NCBI GenBank assembly: GCA_001564135.1
Contig: LKNH01000010.1
Coordinates: 1 to 20,082, forward strand
DNA from: Halobacteriaceae archaeon Tc-Br11_E2g27
GTDB lineage: Archaea > Halobacteriota > Halobacteria > Halobacteriales > Haloarculaceae
DNA length: 20,082 nucleotides
Direction: 5' to 3'
The translations under genes were made by a program, and so were the position numbers. The notes under the pieces are model-generated. The model was not told the DNA's origin. It ran no database searches and was given only the letters and a program-made list of their open reading frames with translations. Positions 1-7,705 of the stretch are shown in pieces (position 1 is the first letter of the stretch; each line of letters begins with the position of its first letter).

Positions 1-84
1 AGGCTGTTCTTTCCCGACACTCTTTCCCGACGAGAAGGGCTCTCTCCTCCCTTTTTCTGTGTTCTATGCATTCGGTTGTTGATT

Positions 85-109
85 GCGCGATTTGTATTTG
101 ATATCGCGC
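85..109. repeat. Inverted repeat, 7-bp arms
   Basis: GCGCGAT at 85-91 and its exact reverse complement ATCGCGC at 103-109 are separated by 11 bases. It lies downstream of the TFB gene (which reads leftwards) in the 175-base edge region, where I see no gene. It could be a transcript-end hairpin or an operator for a gene beyond the left edge. Base pairing is directly visible; function is unknown. Confidence 0.35.
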
Positions 110-175
110 TATATGGTTTATTCTCTCGAATACCTACGACTTCTTGACGCTCATTGAATACGGAAAATATGGCGA

Positions 176-1042
176 TTATGCCTCCGAGAGGGCGTGATAC
201 GTCGTTCTGATGGTCACGGGAGCAACGTCGGCAACGTCAGCGGCATCCTGCTGGGTGAGGTGATACCCTTCCCGCTGTGCAGCGGCATAGAGACAGCCCG
301 CAGCGACGCCACCCGGATTTCGACCAACGTCGTGGCCGTTCTTGCGGGTCTGTTCGACCAGTTCCCGCGCTGACCGCTCGATGGGTTGGGGAACATCCAG
401 TTTGCTCGCAAACCGGGCAAGATACTCCCGCGGATCGATAGGGCCGGTCGGCAGCCCAAGTTCGCGGTTCATCGCGTCGTAGGCTGCATCGAGTTCTGCC
501 CGCGTCGCCTTTGAGACGTCGACAATCTCAGTCACTGTCCGGGAAACCGAGTCAGTTCGACAGGTGGCATAGACTGCCGCCGCAGCAAACCCTTCGAGCG
601 AGCGGCCCTGTAGCAACTGTTCGTTCTGTGCGGATTCAAAGAGGACACACGAACGGTCGCGGATGTGTTCGGGAAGGTCAAGCGCGCTCACGACCTGTCG
701 AATCTCGGTGAAGGCATAGACACGGTTTCGCTCTGCCTTGCTTCGGATCTGTGACCGCTTGTGCTGGCGGCGCAGGCGCGCCATCTGTCGGCGCTTTTTC
801 CCTTTCAGCCGCGTCGAGTGCCCAATCTCGGTCGAGAGGCCGCGGTCATGGCGGGCCCGGGTAAGCGGTGCACCGGTTCGTTCAGGGTTGGTGTCGTCAT
901 CGTCGAAAGAACGCCACTCCGGGCCGGGGTCGATGGCATGTTCGTCGACGACCAGTCCGCACTGCGTGCAGACGGTCTCACAGTTGTCGGCTTGCAAACG
1001 ACCCTGGCATTCGGGACAGGCGTGTGCTGTCGTCGCTGTCAT
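176..1042 (-). CDS. tfb: Transcription initiation factor IIB (TFB), short divergent paralogue
   Basis: Archaeal TFB bridges the TBP-TATA complex and RNA polymerase and sets the start site. The 288-residue product has an N-terminal zinc ribbon (C9, C12, C25, C28), a B-reader/linker region (GLSTEIG at 69-74, then a very basic stretch at 80-106), and two cyclin-like repeats (about 108-197 and 204-288), the second ending in a DNA-contacting helix (VADVAPVTIRTTYHAL). The linker after GLSTEIG is shorter than I expect in standard haloarchaeal TFBs, which suggests one of the expanded, regulator-like TFB paralogues. ATG at 1042 is chosen because a TATA box lies about 30 bp upstream, giving a leaderless or near-leaderless mRNA; an in-frame GTG at 1045 is the alternative. 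It is divergent from an HTH-like gene, with a palindrome between them. Family assignment is secure; a specialised role is inference. Confidence 0.93.
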   Translation of the reverse strand: MTATTAHACPECQGRLQADNCETVCTQCGLVVDEHAIDPGPEWRSFDDDDTNPERTGAPLTRARHDRGLSTEIGHSTRLKGKKRRQMARLRRQHKRSQIRSKAERNRVYAFTEIRQVVSALDLPEHIRDRSCVLFESAQNEQLLQGRSLEGFAAAAVYATCRTDSVSRTVTEIVDVSKATRAELDAAYDAMNRELGLPTGPIDPREYLARFASKLDVPQPIERSARELVEQTRKNGHDVGRNPGGVAAGCLYAAAQREGYHLTQQDAADVADVAPVTIRTTYHALSEA

Positions 1043-1067
1043 CACATCGACCTTGTCCCCGATTGGG

Positions 1068-1076
1068 TATTTAAAT
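1068..1076 (-). promoter_or_regulatory. TATA box of the TFB gene
   Basis: The minus strand reads ATTTAAATA here, centred about 30 bp upstream of the ATG at 1042, with a purine/CG-containing BRE-like stretch just upstream. This is the classic position for a leaderless archaeal transcript. Confidence 0.7.
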
Positions 1077-1118
1077 CGGAGCGAGAAGCAGCAACTCTTG
1101 CAGCATCCCTCGATTCGA

Positions 1119-1139
1119 ACCTACCGGTAACCGGTAGGT
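1119..1139. promoter_or_regulatory. Perfect 21-bp palindrome, candidate operator
   Basis: The half-site ACCTACCGGT is followed by a single central A and its exact reverse complement. It sits between the divergent TFB and HTH-like genes, centred 87 bp upstream of the TFB start and 107 bp upstream of the other. The length and perfect symmetry suggest binding of a dimeric regulator. The neighbouring HTH-like protein and TFB itself are candidate ligands, but this is inference. Confidence 0.5.
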
Positions 1140-1202
1140 GGTCTCCCCGGTTGTCTCTCGCTGTGAGGACATTCTCCATGAAAATCCACTCTCGATGACA
1201 AA

Positions 1203-1210
1203 CGTTTATA
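1203..1210 (+). promoter_or_regulatory. TATA box for the HTH-like gene
   Basis: The sequence CGTTTATA is centred about 29 bp upstream of ATG 1236. It decides the start of the downstream gene: the earlier in-frame GTG 1212 and ATG 1215 lie too close to this TATA box to be in the transcript. Confidence 0.6.
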
Positions 1211-1235
1211 CGTGATGCGGAGTCAGGACCGAGTA

Positions 1236-1721
1236 ATGGGGTTGTCGGATATCGCGGCGGGGATAGAGATTACCGAACAGCAAGAAGAACGGGGTGTGGC
1301 AACGGTCGATACGACCGATGCTTCGCTTGCCGAGCGACTTGAACCATATGAGGCTGAGCTTCCGTGTTCCGCTGGTGAAGCCGCGACCGTGCTTGAGCGG
1401 TACACCGCTGGTGGCTCCGTTGGTGCTGCTGGTCGAGCCGCAGGCGTTGCGCCGGTGACGGCAGCCAAAACCCTCCACCTGCTTGGCGAATCAGTATTCC
1501 CACTCGGGCCGATAGCTCGGGATATTATCACCGACTTGATTCGTGGGAAGATTTCTCGCTGTGATGCACTCGAACTCACACGCGCAAGCGAGGCCGAGTT
1601 CGCGCTGGCGATGTATATTGAAACCCACGAGCCAATCGAGGAGGCCTGCACAGCTATCGAGGGTGTGCTCGCGGGGTCGGCCTCGCCGCGGACGACCCGG
1701 ACGGACGAGTTACTTCGTTAA
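1236..1721 (+). CDS. Uncharacterised haloarchaeal protein with HTH-like segment
   Basis: I do not recognise a named family. The 161-residue product is acidic and lacks membrane segments or a signal peptide, so it is probably cytoplasmic. Residues 46-85 (GEAATVLERYTAGG..., then AAGVAPVTAAKTLHLLG) have the helix-turn-helix pattern of small residues and a VAPVT turn, much like the DNA-contacting helix of the neighbouring TFB. Residues 92-145 look all-helical. The ATG at 1236 is chosen from the TATA position. It diverges from the TFB gene and the two share a 190-bp intergenic region with a perfect palindrome, so it could be a regulator of itself and/or TFB. The HTH assignment is by eye only; it precedes hemC on the same strand but with 131 bp between, so it need not be in that operon. 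Confidence 0.75.
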   Translation: MGLSDIAAGIEITEQQEERGVATVDTTDASLAERLEPYEAELPCSAGEAATVLERYTAGGSVGAAGRAAGVAPVTAAKTLHLLGESVFPLGPIARDIITDLIRGKISRCDALELTRASEAEFALAMYIETHEPIEEACTAIEGVLAGSASPRTTRTDELLR

Positions 1722-1852
1722 TACATCCTGAGACAGCAATCGCTGTATCAATGACACGAAAAGGACCCCAATAGTCACTATGAGAGGGTGGTTTCCTTTC
1801 TTTCGGGTCGAGAAGCGTGCGCTTTTCACCGCTGGCCGAGGAGTGGGGAGTA

Positions 1853-2959
1853 ATGAGCACACGCGAACAGACACTTCGACTGGCAACCCGGGGGTCAGCA
1901 CTGGCGCTGACGCAGGCAAAGATGGTCAAAAACCGCCTGCGGACGCGCCGACTCTCGGTTGAACTTGTCGAGGTAAACACGACAGGAGATGAGATACGCG
2001 ACGAACTCATCCATCGGCTTGGAACGACCGGCGCGTTCGTCCGCAGCCTTGACGAGAAGGTTCTTGCGGGCGAACTTGACGGCTCGGTTCACTCGATGAA
2101 AGATATGCCGACCGAACAGCCCGAAGAGTTGGTCATTGCTGGCGTTCCCGAGCGTGCACCTGCCGGTGATGTGCTGGTAACACCCGACGGTTTGACGCTT
2201 GAGGAGTTACCCGAGGGAGCCACTGTCGGCACTTCCAGCCTCCGCCGCGGGGCACAACTGCAGGCCGCCCGCCCCGACCTGACCATCGAAGGACTTCGCG
2301 GCAACGTCGACACACGTGTTGAGAAACTTCTCGCGCCGTCACTCCAGCGCGAACGTGACAAGCGAGTTGAGGCTGACCGCGAAGGAAGCTCGGAGGAGAC
2401 ACCAGACGAAGAGTTCGACCGCTCGCCAGAGGAGTGGTTCGAGAGCCTCACTGAGCGTGAACAGGCCGCCCTCGAACGTGATATCGATACCGAGTACGAT
2501 GCCATCTGTCTGGCCGAAGCGGGCCTGGCCCGGAGCGGACTGCTTTCGGAGGTCAATTTCCAGCGGCTTGACCCGTATGCATTTGTCCCGGCTGCAGCGC
2601 AGGGTGCCATCGCTATCACGGCACTCGACGGCGAGACAGCTGAACTGATTCACGACCGACTCGACCACCCGCCCACGCGTGTTGAAATCACCACCGAACG
2701 GATGATTCTCGCGGAACTCGGGGGCGGCTGTGTTGCACCGGTCGGCATCCACGCCAAACTGCAGGGCGATATCGTCGCAACGACCGTTCGTGTCCTTTCA
2801 CGCGACGGCTCCGAGGAAATCAAAGAGTCCCGTGATCTCCCTGTTGCATCACACGCAGAGGCTGCGTCGGCGTTCGCACAGGACCTTGCCGACCGCGGAG
2901 CGGCCGACCTCATCGAACAAGCCCGCCGCGAAGAGCCCGACGAACCGAAACGTGAGTAG
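1853..2959 (+). CDS. hemC: Porphobilinogen deaminase (hydroxymethylbilane synthase)
   Basis: Condenses four porphobilinogens to hydroxymethylbilane, the precursor of uroporphyrinogen III (EC 2.5.1.61). The 368-residue product shows the family landmarks in order: LATRGSALALTQ (about 10-21), HSMKDMP (80-86), GTSSLRR (126-132), LRGNVDTR (148-155), PAAAQGA (246-252) and the GGGCVAPVG motif with C293, which carries the dipyrromethane cofactor. Residues about 161-212 are a highly acidic insertion (many D/E) relative to bacterial enzymes, explaining the longer than usual length of about 310. ATG 1853 is preferred over the upstream GTG 1817 because the HemC fold begins just after it and a GAGGAG Shine-Dalgarno-like sequence lies at 1838-1843; the weak TATA-like GCTTTTCA at 1821-1828 is another possible signal. 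It is followed 24 bp later by hemD, probably co-transcribed. Confidence 0.97.
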   Translation: MSTREQTLRLATRGSALALTQAKMVKNRLRTRRLSVELVEVNTTGDEIRDELIHRLGTTGAFVRSLDEKVLAGELDGSVHSMKDMPTEQPEELVIAGVPERAPAGDVLVTPDGLTLEELPEGATVGTSSLRRGAQLQAARPDLTIEGLRGNVDTRVEKLLAPSLQRERDKRVEADREGSSEETPDEEFDRSPEEWFESLTEREQAALERDIDTEYDAICLAEAGLARSGLLSEVNFQRLDPYAFVPAAAQGAIAITALDGETAELIHDRLDHPPTRVEITTERMILAELGGGCVAPVGIHAKLQGDIVATTVRVLSRDGSEEIKESRDLPVASHAEAASAFAQDLADRGAADLIEQARREEPDEPKRE

Positions 2960-2983
2960 TGTTCGAGAGACCAGATACTATAT

Positions 2984-3709
2984 ATGAGTGACAGCCCGAC
3001 TCTTGCCTTCTTTCGCCCGGACGACGAGCGTGCAGAGGAGGCGACACGACTGCTTGCATCGCTCGGGGCCGACCCGCTTTCGGACCCGATGCTCGAAGTT
3101 CAGGCCACGGGAAAACAACCACGTGATGATGCTGATTACACAATCTTGACGAGCAAGACTGGAGTTGACCTGCTCGATAATTCCGTGGTGCTTGGTGGGG
3201 AACTGTGTGCAATTGGTGAGACAACGGCGGAATTACTGGCTGAAGCTGGCTATGACGTCGGTATCGTTCCGGAGACCTACACCTCCAGCGGACTGGTCGA
3301 GCGACTCGAAGATGAAGTGGATGGCGCTCGCGTCGAGATTGCTCGGAGCGACCACGGCTCACCGGTGTTGCTCGACGGACTCGAAGCCGCTGGTGCGTAC
3401 ATTCACGAGACCATTCTCTATCGGCTTGTCCGGCCAGAAGGCTCGGGCATTTCGACAGAGCGTGCGGCCGCCGGGAGACTCGATGGCGTGCTCTTTAGCT
3501 CCTCGCTCACGGTCGAGCATTTCATCGAGGCCGCCGACGAGCGTGGGATTCGTGATGATGCGCTCGCGGGGCTTGACGACGCCGTCGTCGGCGTGATTGG
3601 TGCGCCGACGAAGGCAACCGCAGAGGCGTTCGGCATCGAGGTCGATGTAGTTCCGGACGATGCTGATTTCGAGCAGTTGGCGCGTGCGGTGTTGGATGAA
3701 CTCGAGTGA
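2984..3709 (+). CDS. hemD: Uroporphyrinogen-III synthase
   Basis: Cyclises hydroxymethylbilane with inversion of ring D to give uroporphyrinogen III (EC 4.2.1.75), the branch point to sirohaem, haem (in archaea by the sirohaem route) and cobamides. The 241-residue product has weak but typical HemD signatures: ILTSKTGVDLL near residue 55, VPETYTSSGLVE near 100, LFSSSLTVEHF near 170, and IGAPTKATAEAFGIEVDVVP near 205-225. HemD is poorly conserved, so the assignment leans on its position directly after hemC as well as on these motifs. ATG 2984 begins immediately before the first beta strand. Confidence 0.92.
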   Translation: MSDSPTLAFFRPDDERAEEATRLLASLGADPLSDPMLEVQATGKQPRDDADYTILTSKTGVDLLDNSVVLGGELCAIGETTAELLAEAGYDVGIVPETYTSSGLVERLEDEVDGARVEIARSDHGSPVLLDGLEAAGAYIHETILYRLVRPEGSGISTERAAAGRLDGVLFSSSLTVEHFIEAADERGIRDDALAGLDDAVVGVIGAPTKATAEAFGIEVDVVPDDADFEQLARAVLDELE

Positions 3710-3733
3710 CACGTTTGCCGACTCTCGACCGCA

Positions 3734-3741
3734 ATCTTAAG
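3734..3741 (+). promoter_or_regulatory. TATA box of the DHH phosphoesterase gene
   Basis: ATCTTAAG centred about 30 bp upstream of ATG 3768; implies a leaderless transcript and supports that start. Confidence 0.5.
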
Positions 3742-3767
3742 CCCGAAGGCGAGCCAACGTCCTCCCG

Positions 3768-5234
3768 ATGGGCCCAGTACCCGACCTCGCTGACCGGGCG
3801 GACGCCTGCGCTCGTCGGCTCTGTGCGGCGGATTCAGTCCTGCTTGCCTCGCATATCGACGCCGACGGGCTGACCAGTGCGGCGATTGCCTCGACTGCGC
3901 TCGCCCGCGCGGCCATCCCCCACGAGGTCGTCTTCAAAAAACAGCTTGATGCGACCGAAATTGCCTCGATAGCTGCATGCGAGTACGAGACCGTCCTGTT
4001 CACTGATTTCGGAAGCGGGCAGCTCGACGTTATCGCCGAACACGAGCAGGCGGGTGATTTTGAACCGGTGATTGCTGACCACCACCAGCCTGCCGACGCG
4101 GAGACCGAGTACCATCTGAACCCGCTTCTGTTTGGCATCGACGGTGCATCTGAACTGTCGGGTGCTGGCGCGAGTTACGTCCTCGCGCGTGCGCTTGCGG
4201 AGGTAGCTGACAGTCGCACCGAGACGACTGCCGCTGGTATCACAGAGGAAGACGAAATCGACGCCGAAAACAGGGACCTCGCTGCGCTCGCGGTGGTCGG
4301 CGCAGTCGGAGATATGCAAGCAACGCAGGGCGAACTCACCGGTGCAAATCGTGGCATCGTCGAGGAGGGCGTCGAGGTAGGGGTGTTAAACGAAACGACG
4401 GATATCACCTTTTATGGAAAACAGACTCGACCGTTGCCAAAACTGCTCGAATACGCCAGTGAGGTCCGCATCCCCGGCATCTCGAACGACCAGAACGGGG
4501 CGATTTCGTTTCTCGATGGGTTGCCCGTCGACCTCACTAGCGAATCGGGCTGGCGGCGGTGGGTCGACCTCTCTGACGATGAAAAGCAGGTGCTGGTCAG
4601 CGAACTCCTGCAGCATGCGCTCAAAAAAGGTGTTCCGGCGGACAAAGCACAGCAACTTGTCGGGACGACCTACACCCTTGCTGCCGAGCAGGAAGGCACT
4701 GAACTCCGCGATGCCAGCGAGTTCTCGACATTGTTGAATGCAACTGCACGGTACGAACGTGCGGATGTTGGCTTGGCGGTCTGTCTCGGTGACCGCAACG
4801 AGGCGCTTGAGCGCGCTCGTCGTTTGCTCGACAATCACCGACGGAATCTCTCGGAGGGACTCCAGCAGGTCAAATCTCGCGGTGTCGAACAGGCGGAGTA
4901 TATCCAGTGGTTCGACGCGGGCGATGAGATTCGAGAAACCATCGTCGGCATCGTTGCGGGGATGGCCCTTGGCGTGGATGGCGTCGACCCCGAACGTCCA
5001 ATCATTGCCTTTGCCCGCAAGAACGACGAGGAGACGAAAGTGTCCGCCCGCGGGACTGGCCGGTTAGTGGGCAGCGGGCTTGACCTGTCGGTCGTCGTTG
5101 GCGAGGCCTCACGGGCGCTCGGCGGCGATGGCGGGGGTCACGACGTGGCGGCGGGCGCGACAATCCCGGCTGGACGGGAGCAGGAATTTATCGAAAAAGC
5201 GGACGACATCGTCGGTTCACAGCTTGCTGAGTAG
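3768..5234 (+). CDS. DHH-family phosphoesterase, RecJ-like single-strand nuclease
   Basis: Member of the DHH superfamily; archaeal RecJ-like proteins are manganese-dependent single-strand exonucleases, some of which associate with GINS in the replisome. The 488-residue product has motif I SHIDADG (H29, D31, D33), motif II TDFGSG (D80), motif III DHH (D104-H106) and a C-terminal DHHA1 domain ending in the nucleotide-binding GGGHDVAAGATIP (about 455-467). These metal-binding residues are all intact. The product lacks membrane segments, so it is cytoplasmic. Start chosen from the TATA spacing. It is transcribed in the same direction as hemCD but has its own promoter. Whether it is the GINS-associated paralogue or another archaeal RecJ homologue cannot be told from the sequence alone. 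Confidence 0.92.
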   Translation: MGPVPDLADRADACARRLCAADSVLLASHIDADGLTSAAIASTALARAAIPHEVVFKKQLDATEIASIAACEYETVLFTDFGSGQLDVIAEHEQAGDFEPVIADHHQPADAETEYHLNPLLFGIDGASELSGAGASYVLARALAEVADSRTETTAAGITEEDEIDAENRDLAALAVVGAVGDMQATQGELTGANRGIVEEGVEVGVLNETTDITFYGKQTRPLPKLLEYASEVRIPGISNDQNGAISFLDGLPVDLTSESGWRRWVDLSDDEKQVLVSELLQHALKKGVPADKAQQLVGTTYTLAAEQEGTELRDASEFSTLLNATARYERADVGLAVCLGDRNEALERARRLLDNHRRNLSEGLQQVKSRGVEQAEYIQWFDAGDEIRETIVGIVAGMALGVDGVDPERPIIAFARKNDEETKVSARGTGRLVGSGLDLSVVVGEASRALGGDGGGHDVAAGATIPAGREQEFIEKADDIVGSQLAE

Positions 5235-5255
5235 TCGGCCGCTGCATATCGCTAC

Positions 5256-5263
5256 GCTTAAGC
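5256..5263 (+). promoter_or_regulatory. TATA box of tRNA-Cys
   Basis: GCTTAAGC, itself palindromic, is centred about 29 bp upstream of the mature tRNA 5' end. Confidence 0.6.
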
Positions 5264-5288
5264 GTCAAAATCAAGTAAATTCGAATGC

Positions 5289-5365
5289 GCCAGGGTGGCA
5301 GAGTCCGGCCCAACGCATCCGCCTGCAGAGCGGAACCCCCGCCGGTTCAAATCCGGCCCCTGGCT
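5289..5365 (+). tRNA. tRNA-Cys (anticodon GCA)
   Basis: The acceptor stem GCCAGGG (5289-5295) pairs fully with CCCTGGC (5358-5364), followed by discriminator U at 5365, the identity base for cysteine. The anticodon stem TCCGC/GCGGA encloses loop CTGCAGA with anticodon GCA. The T arm is GCCGG-TTCAAAT-CCGGC. No intron is present and CCA is not encoded. A promoter lies about 29 bp upstream. Confidence 0.96.
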
Positions 5366-5513
5366 TTCTGCGACGAACGAACGTGAGGAGCGAAAGCTAC
5401 GCCGGTTTGAACCTTGGACGACTCAATAGATTGCACTCGCTTCCTGTGAGGCCGTTTGGCGTGCTATCTCTTCTTTTCTGACAGTGTGTTTCCGAACCGT
5501 GGGAATGACCCAA

Positions 5514-5521
5514 AACATAAT
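5514..5521 (+). promoter_or_regulatory. TATA box of the permease-usp operon
   Basis: AACATAAT centred about 28 bp upstream of ATG 5546, favouring that start over upstream in-frame codons. Confidence 0.5.
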
Positions 5522-5545
5522 TCGACAGGCCCTGTATCCTCATCC

Positions 5546-6967
5546 ATGGATGCAGGGGACGGGAACGGTGCAACAGATGGAATACCCGAGAGTGAGCGAA
5601 CTGTCGAAACTGACGAAGCGACCCTGACTGAGGAGGCGGAACTTGAACGCACGTTAGGGTTGGCTGGTGGGCTCGCTATCGGTATCGGGACGATGATTGG
5701 TGCGGGAATTTTCGTCTTTCCCGGGCTGGCCGGGGCGGAAGTTGGGACGGCAGCAACTGTCTCGTTCGCCATCGGCGGGGTCGTCGCAATGTTGGTCGCG
5801 TTACCGACCTCAGAGCTGGCGACGGCAATGCCCAAAAGCGGCGGTGGCTATTACTTTATTTCACGTGGATTGGGCACGCTCGCGGGGACGGTTGTCGGAC
5901 TCTCACTCTGGTTCGGCCTCGTCTTTGCAACGGCCTTCTATCTTGTTGGACTGGGATTTTACGCGCTTGATGCGCTGGCCGAAGTCGGCATCGAATTTGC
6001 CATGAGTCCCGGATTGATTGTATCGGTCATTGCGGTACTGTCGGGGATTGGCTTCACAGTCTTGAATGTTACCGGGACCGAGAACGCGGCGAAGTTACAG
6101 AACGGCATTGTTGCCCTCCTGTTGTCGATGCTCGTGGCCTTTCTCGGGTTCGGCCTTCTGGAAGTCTTTGGCCTCGTGGATGCCGACACGCCGCCCGGTG
6201 AGGCACAGGATGTCTGGGCAGCCATGCCGATTATGTCGGTTGCTGCACTTGTCTTTACCTCGTATCTCGGCTTCGCACAGGTTGCGACCGTCGCTGGTGA
6301 GATGAAAAATCCCGGCAGAAATCTCCCACTTGCGATGATTGGCTCGGTCATTATTGTCACGGTCATGTACATCCTGACTATTCTCGTTGCAACGGATGTC
6401 TTTACACAGGACCAACTCGCCGATGCTGGCGAGACAGCAATGGTCGACATTGGGCGGGAACTGCTCGGTGCCGTCGGCGCACTCGTCATTATCCTTGGCG
6501 GACTGTTAGCAACGATGTCGAGCGCGAACGCCTCCATTTTGAGCACCTCACGAGCGATTTACGGTGTCTCGAAAGACGGACTCTTGCCGAAGTGGGCGAG
6601 CCGAATCAACCTGAAATACGGGACCCCACACGTCGCGCTGGGACTGGCTGGCGGTCCGGTTATCGTCCTCGCTGCGACCAGACAGGTGTCCTTGCTCGCA
6701 GAGGTCGCCTCATTTCTCCATCTCATCATGTACGGGCTAATCTGTGTGGCGTTGCTGGCAATCCGTCGGGATGAACCCGACTGGTATGACCCGGATTTCC
6801 GGGTTCCCGGTGGGCCGGTCATCCCGGCACTTGGTGCAATTTCGAGTTTTGGGCTCATCCTGTTCATGGACACTGCCTCACAGCTTATCGGACTCGCAAT
6901 CATGCTCGGCACGGCCGTGTGGTATTTCTACTATGCACGAGACATTACACTCAAGGGGGCCCTGTAA
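5546..6967 (+). CDS. APC-superfamily amino acid permease
   Basis: Membrane transporter for amino acids or related solutes, probably driven by an ion gradient. The 473-residue product has an acidic cytoplasmic N-terminus (1-35) and then about 12 hydrophobic helices. The first carries GIGTMIGAGIFVFPG (46-60), the glycine-rich unwound helix that binds the substrate backbone in the APC/LeuT fold. Further landmarks are PKSGGGYYFISRGLG near helix 3 and SSANASILSTSRAIYGVSKDGLLP near helix 8. ATG 5546 is preferred by TATA position; earlier in-frame codons back to 5456 precede the promoter. Its stop overlaps the next start (TAATG), so the universal stress protein is translationally coupled. The substrate cannot be read from sequence. 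Confidence 0.92.
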   Translation: MDAGDGNGATDGIPESERTVETDEATLTEEAELERTLGLAGGLAIGIGTMIGAGIFVFPGLAGAEVGTAATVSFAIGGVVAMLVALPTSELATAMPKSGGGYYFISRGLGTLAGTVVGLSLWFGLVFATAFYLVGLGFYALDALAEVGIEFAMSPGLIVSVIAVLSGIGFTVLNVTGTENAAKLQNGIVALLLSMLVAFLGFGLLEVFGLVDADTPPGEAQDVWAAMPIMSVAALVFTSYLGFAQVATVAGEMKNPGRNLPLAMIGSVIIVTVMYILTILVATDVFTQDQLADAGETAMVDIGRELLGAVGALVIILGGLLATMSSANASILSTSRAIYGVSKDGLLPKWASRINLKYGTPHVALGLAGGPVIVLAATRQVSLLAEVASFLHLIMYGLICVALLAIRRDEPDWYDPDFRVPGGPVIPALGAISSFGLILFMDTASQLIGLAIMLGTAVWYFYYARDITLKGAL

Positions 6968-7704
6968 TGACACACGTACTCGTTCCTGTGGCGGTGCTCG
7001 ATGGCGAGACAATTTCGCCTGGGCTGATAGAGGCACTTGGCGGTCTGACAGTCACCGTTCTCGGCTACCACGAGGTGCCCGAGCAGACGCCGCCAGAGCA
7101 GGCACGTGAGCAGTTTATCGACCGTGCGACCGAAATTCTCGACAATATCGCCGCCGAACTCGAAGCCGAAGGAGCAACGGCATATCACCGGATGGTGTTC
7201 ACGAAAGACCTGGATACGTCCGTGAAACGGGTCGCTGCCGAGATTGAGTCGGAGGCAACCCTGATTGTCCGACCGACGCCGGAGGTTGAAGAAATCTACG
7301 TTGCGATTGGCTCGGAAAAGCAACTCCCGGTTATCGGCGCAGCACTTGAATCTCTCGTCACTACTGTCGATGCCGATATCTTCTTACGATTTTTTGTGGA
7401 CGAGGAGCGAGCAACTGACGAATCAGATGGGGAACGCATCCTTGCCCAGCTTACCGACATGCTCACCGAGGCAGGGGTGTCACCCGAGCGGATTGATACC
7501 GCTGTTCAGGCGAAAAAGATTGCTGTCGGGCCAATCGTCGCCGACGCCCAAGGACGAGGCGTGGACCTTGTCGTTCTCTCGGACTCTGGACTCTCGCTCG
7601 CCGAAATCGTTTTTGGTGATATCGAAGAACGGATTGCCAACCAGTTGCTTGCGCCCGTGCTTGTCGTTCGGCCGGCCGATACTGTGGAGCAAGAGGAGGA
7701 GTGA
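6967..7704 (+). CDS. Universal stress protein (UspA) family
   Basis: The 245-residue product starts with the Usp beta strand THVLVPVAVLDG and ends with VDLVVLSDSGLSLAEIVFGDIEERIANQLLAPVLVVRP, the characteristic C-terminal strand-helix-strand of the family. The length fits two Usp units; the first is degenerate. The nucleotide-binding G-x2-G-x9-G pattern is not clearly conserved, so ATP binding is doubtful. The ATG overlaps the permease stop codon by one base, pointing to a regulatory subunit or partner of the transporter, a pairing common in haloarchaea. The gene ends one base before the stop codon of the convergent molybdoenzyme gene. Confidence 0.88.
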   Translation: MTHVLVPVAVLDGETISPGLIEALGGLTVTVLGYHEVPEQTPPEQAREQFIDRATEILDNIAAELEAEGATAYHRMVFTKDLDTSVKRVAAEIESEATLIVRPTPEVEEIYVAIGSEKQLPVIGAALESLVTTVDADIFLRFFVDEERATDESDGERILAQLTDMLTEAGVSPERIDTAVQAKKIAVGPIVADAQGRGVDLVVLSDSGLSLAEIVFGDIEERIANQLLAPVLVVRPADTVEQEEE

Positions 7705-7705
7705 C

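Noticed and set aside
1733..1746. Small hairpin ACAGC/GCTGT after the HTH-like gene
   Set aside because: Only five base pairs and no T-tract follows; not a convincing terminator.
2089..2619. Long open frame on the minus strand inside hemC (176 codons)
   Set aside because: Serine/arginine-rich antisense shadow of the hemC codon pattern, with no recognisable domain.
5366..5420. Possible att-like remnant downstream of tRNA-Cys (GCCGGTTTGAACCTTGG resembling the T arm)
   Set aside because: The similarity is short and gapped, and there is no integrase or mobile gene nearby.
5959..6546. Minus-strand open frame of 195 codons inside the permease gene
   Set aside because: Antisense shadow of a hydrophobic gene; low-complexity composition and no own promoter.
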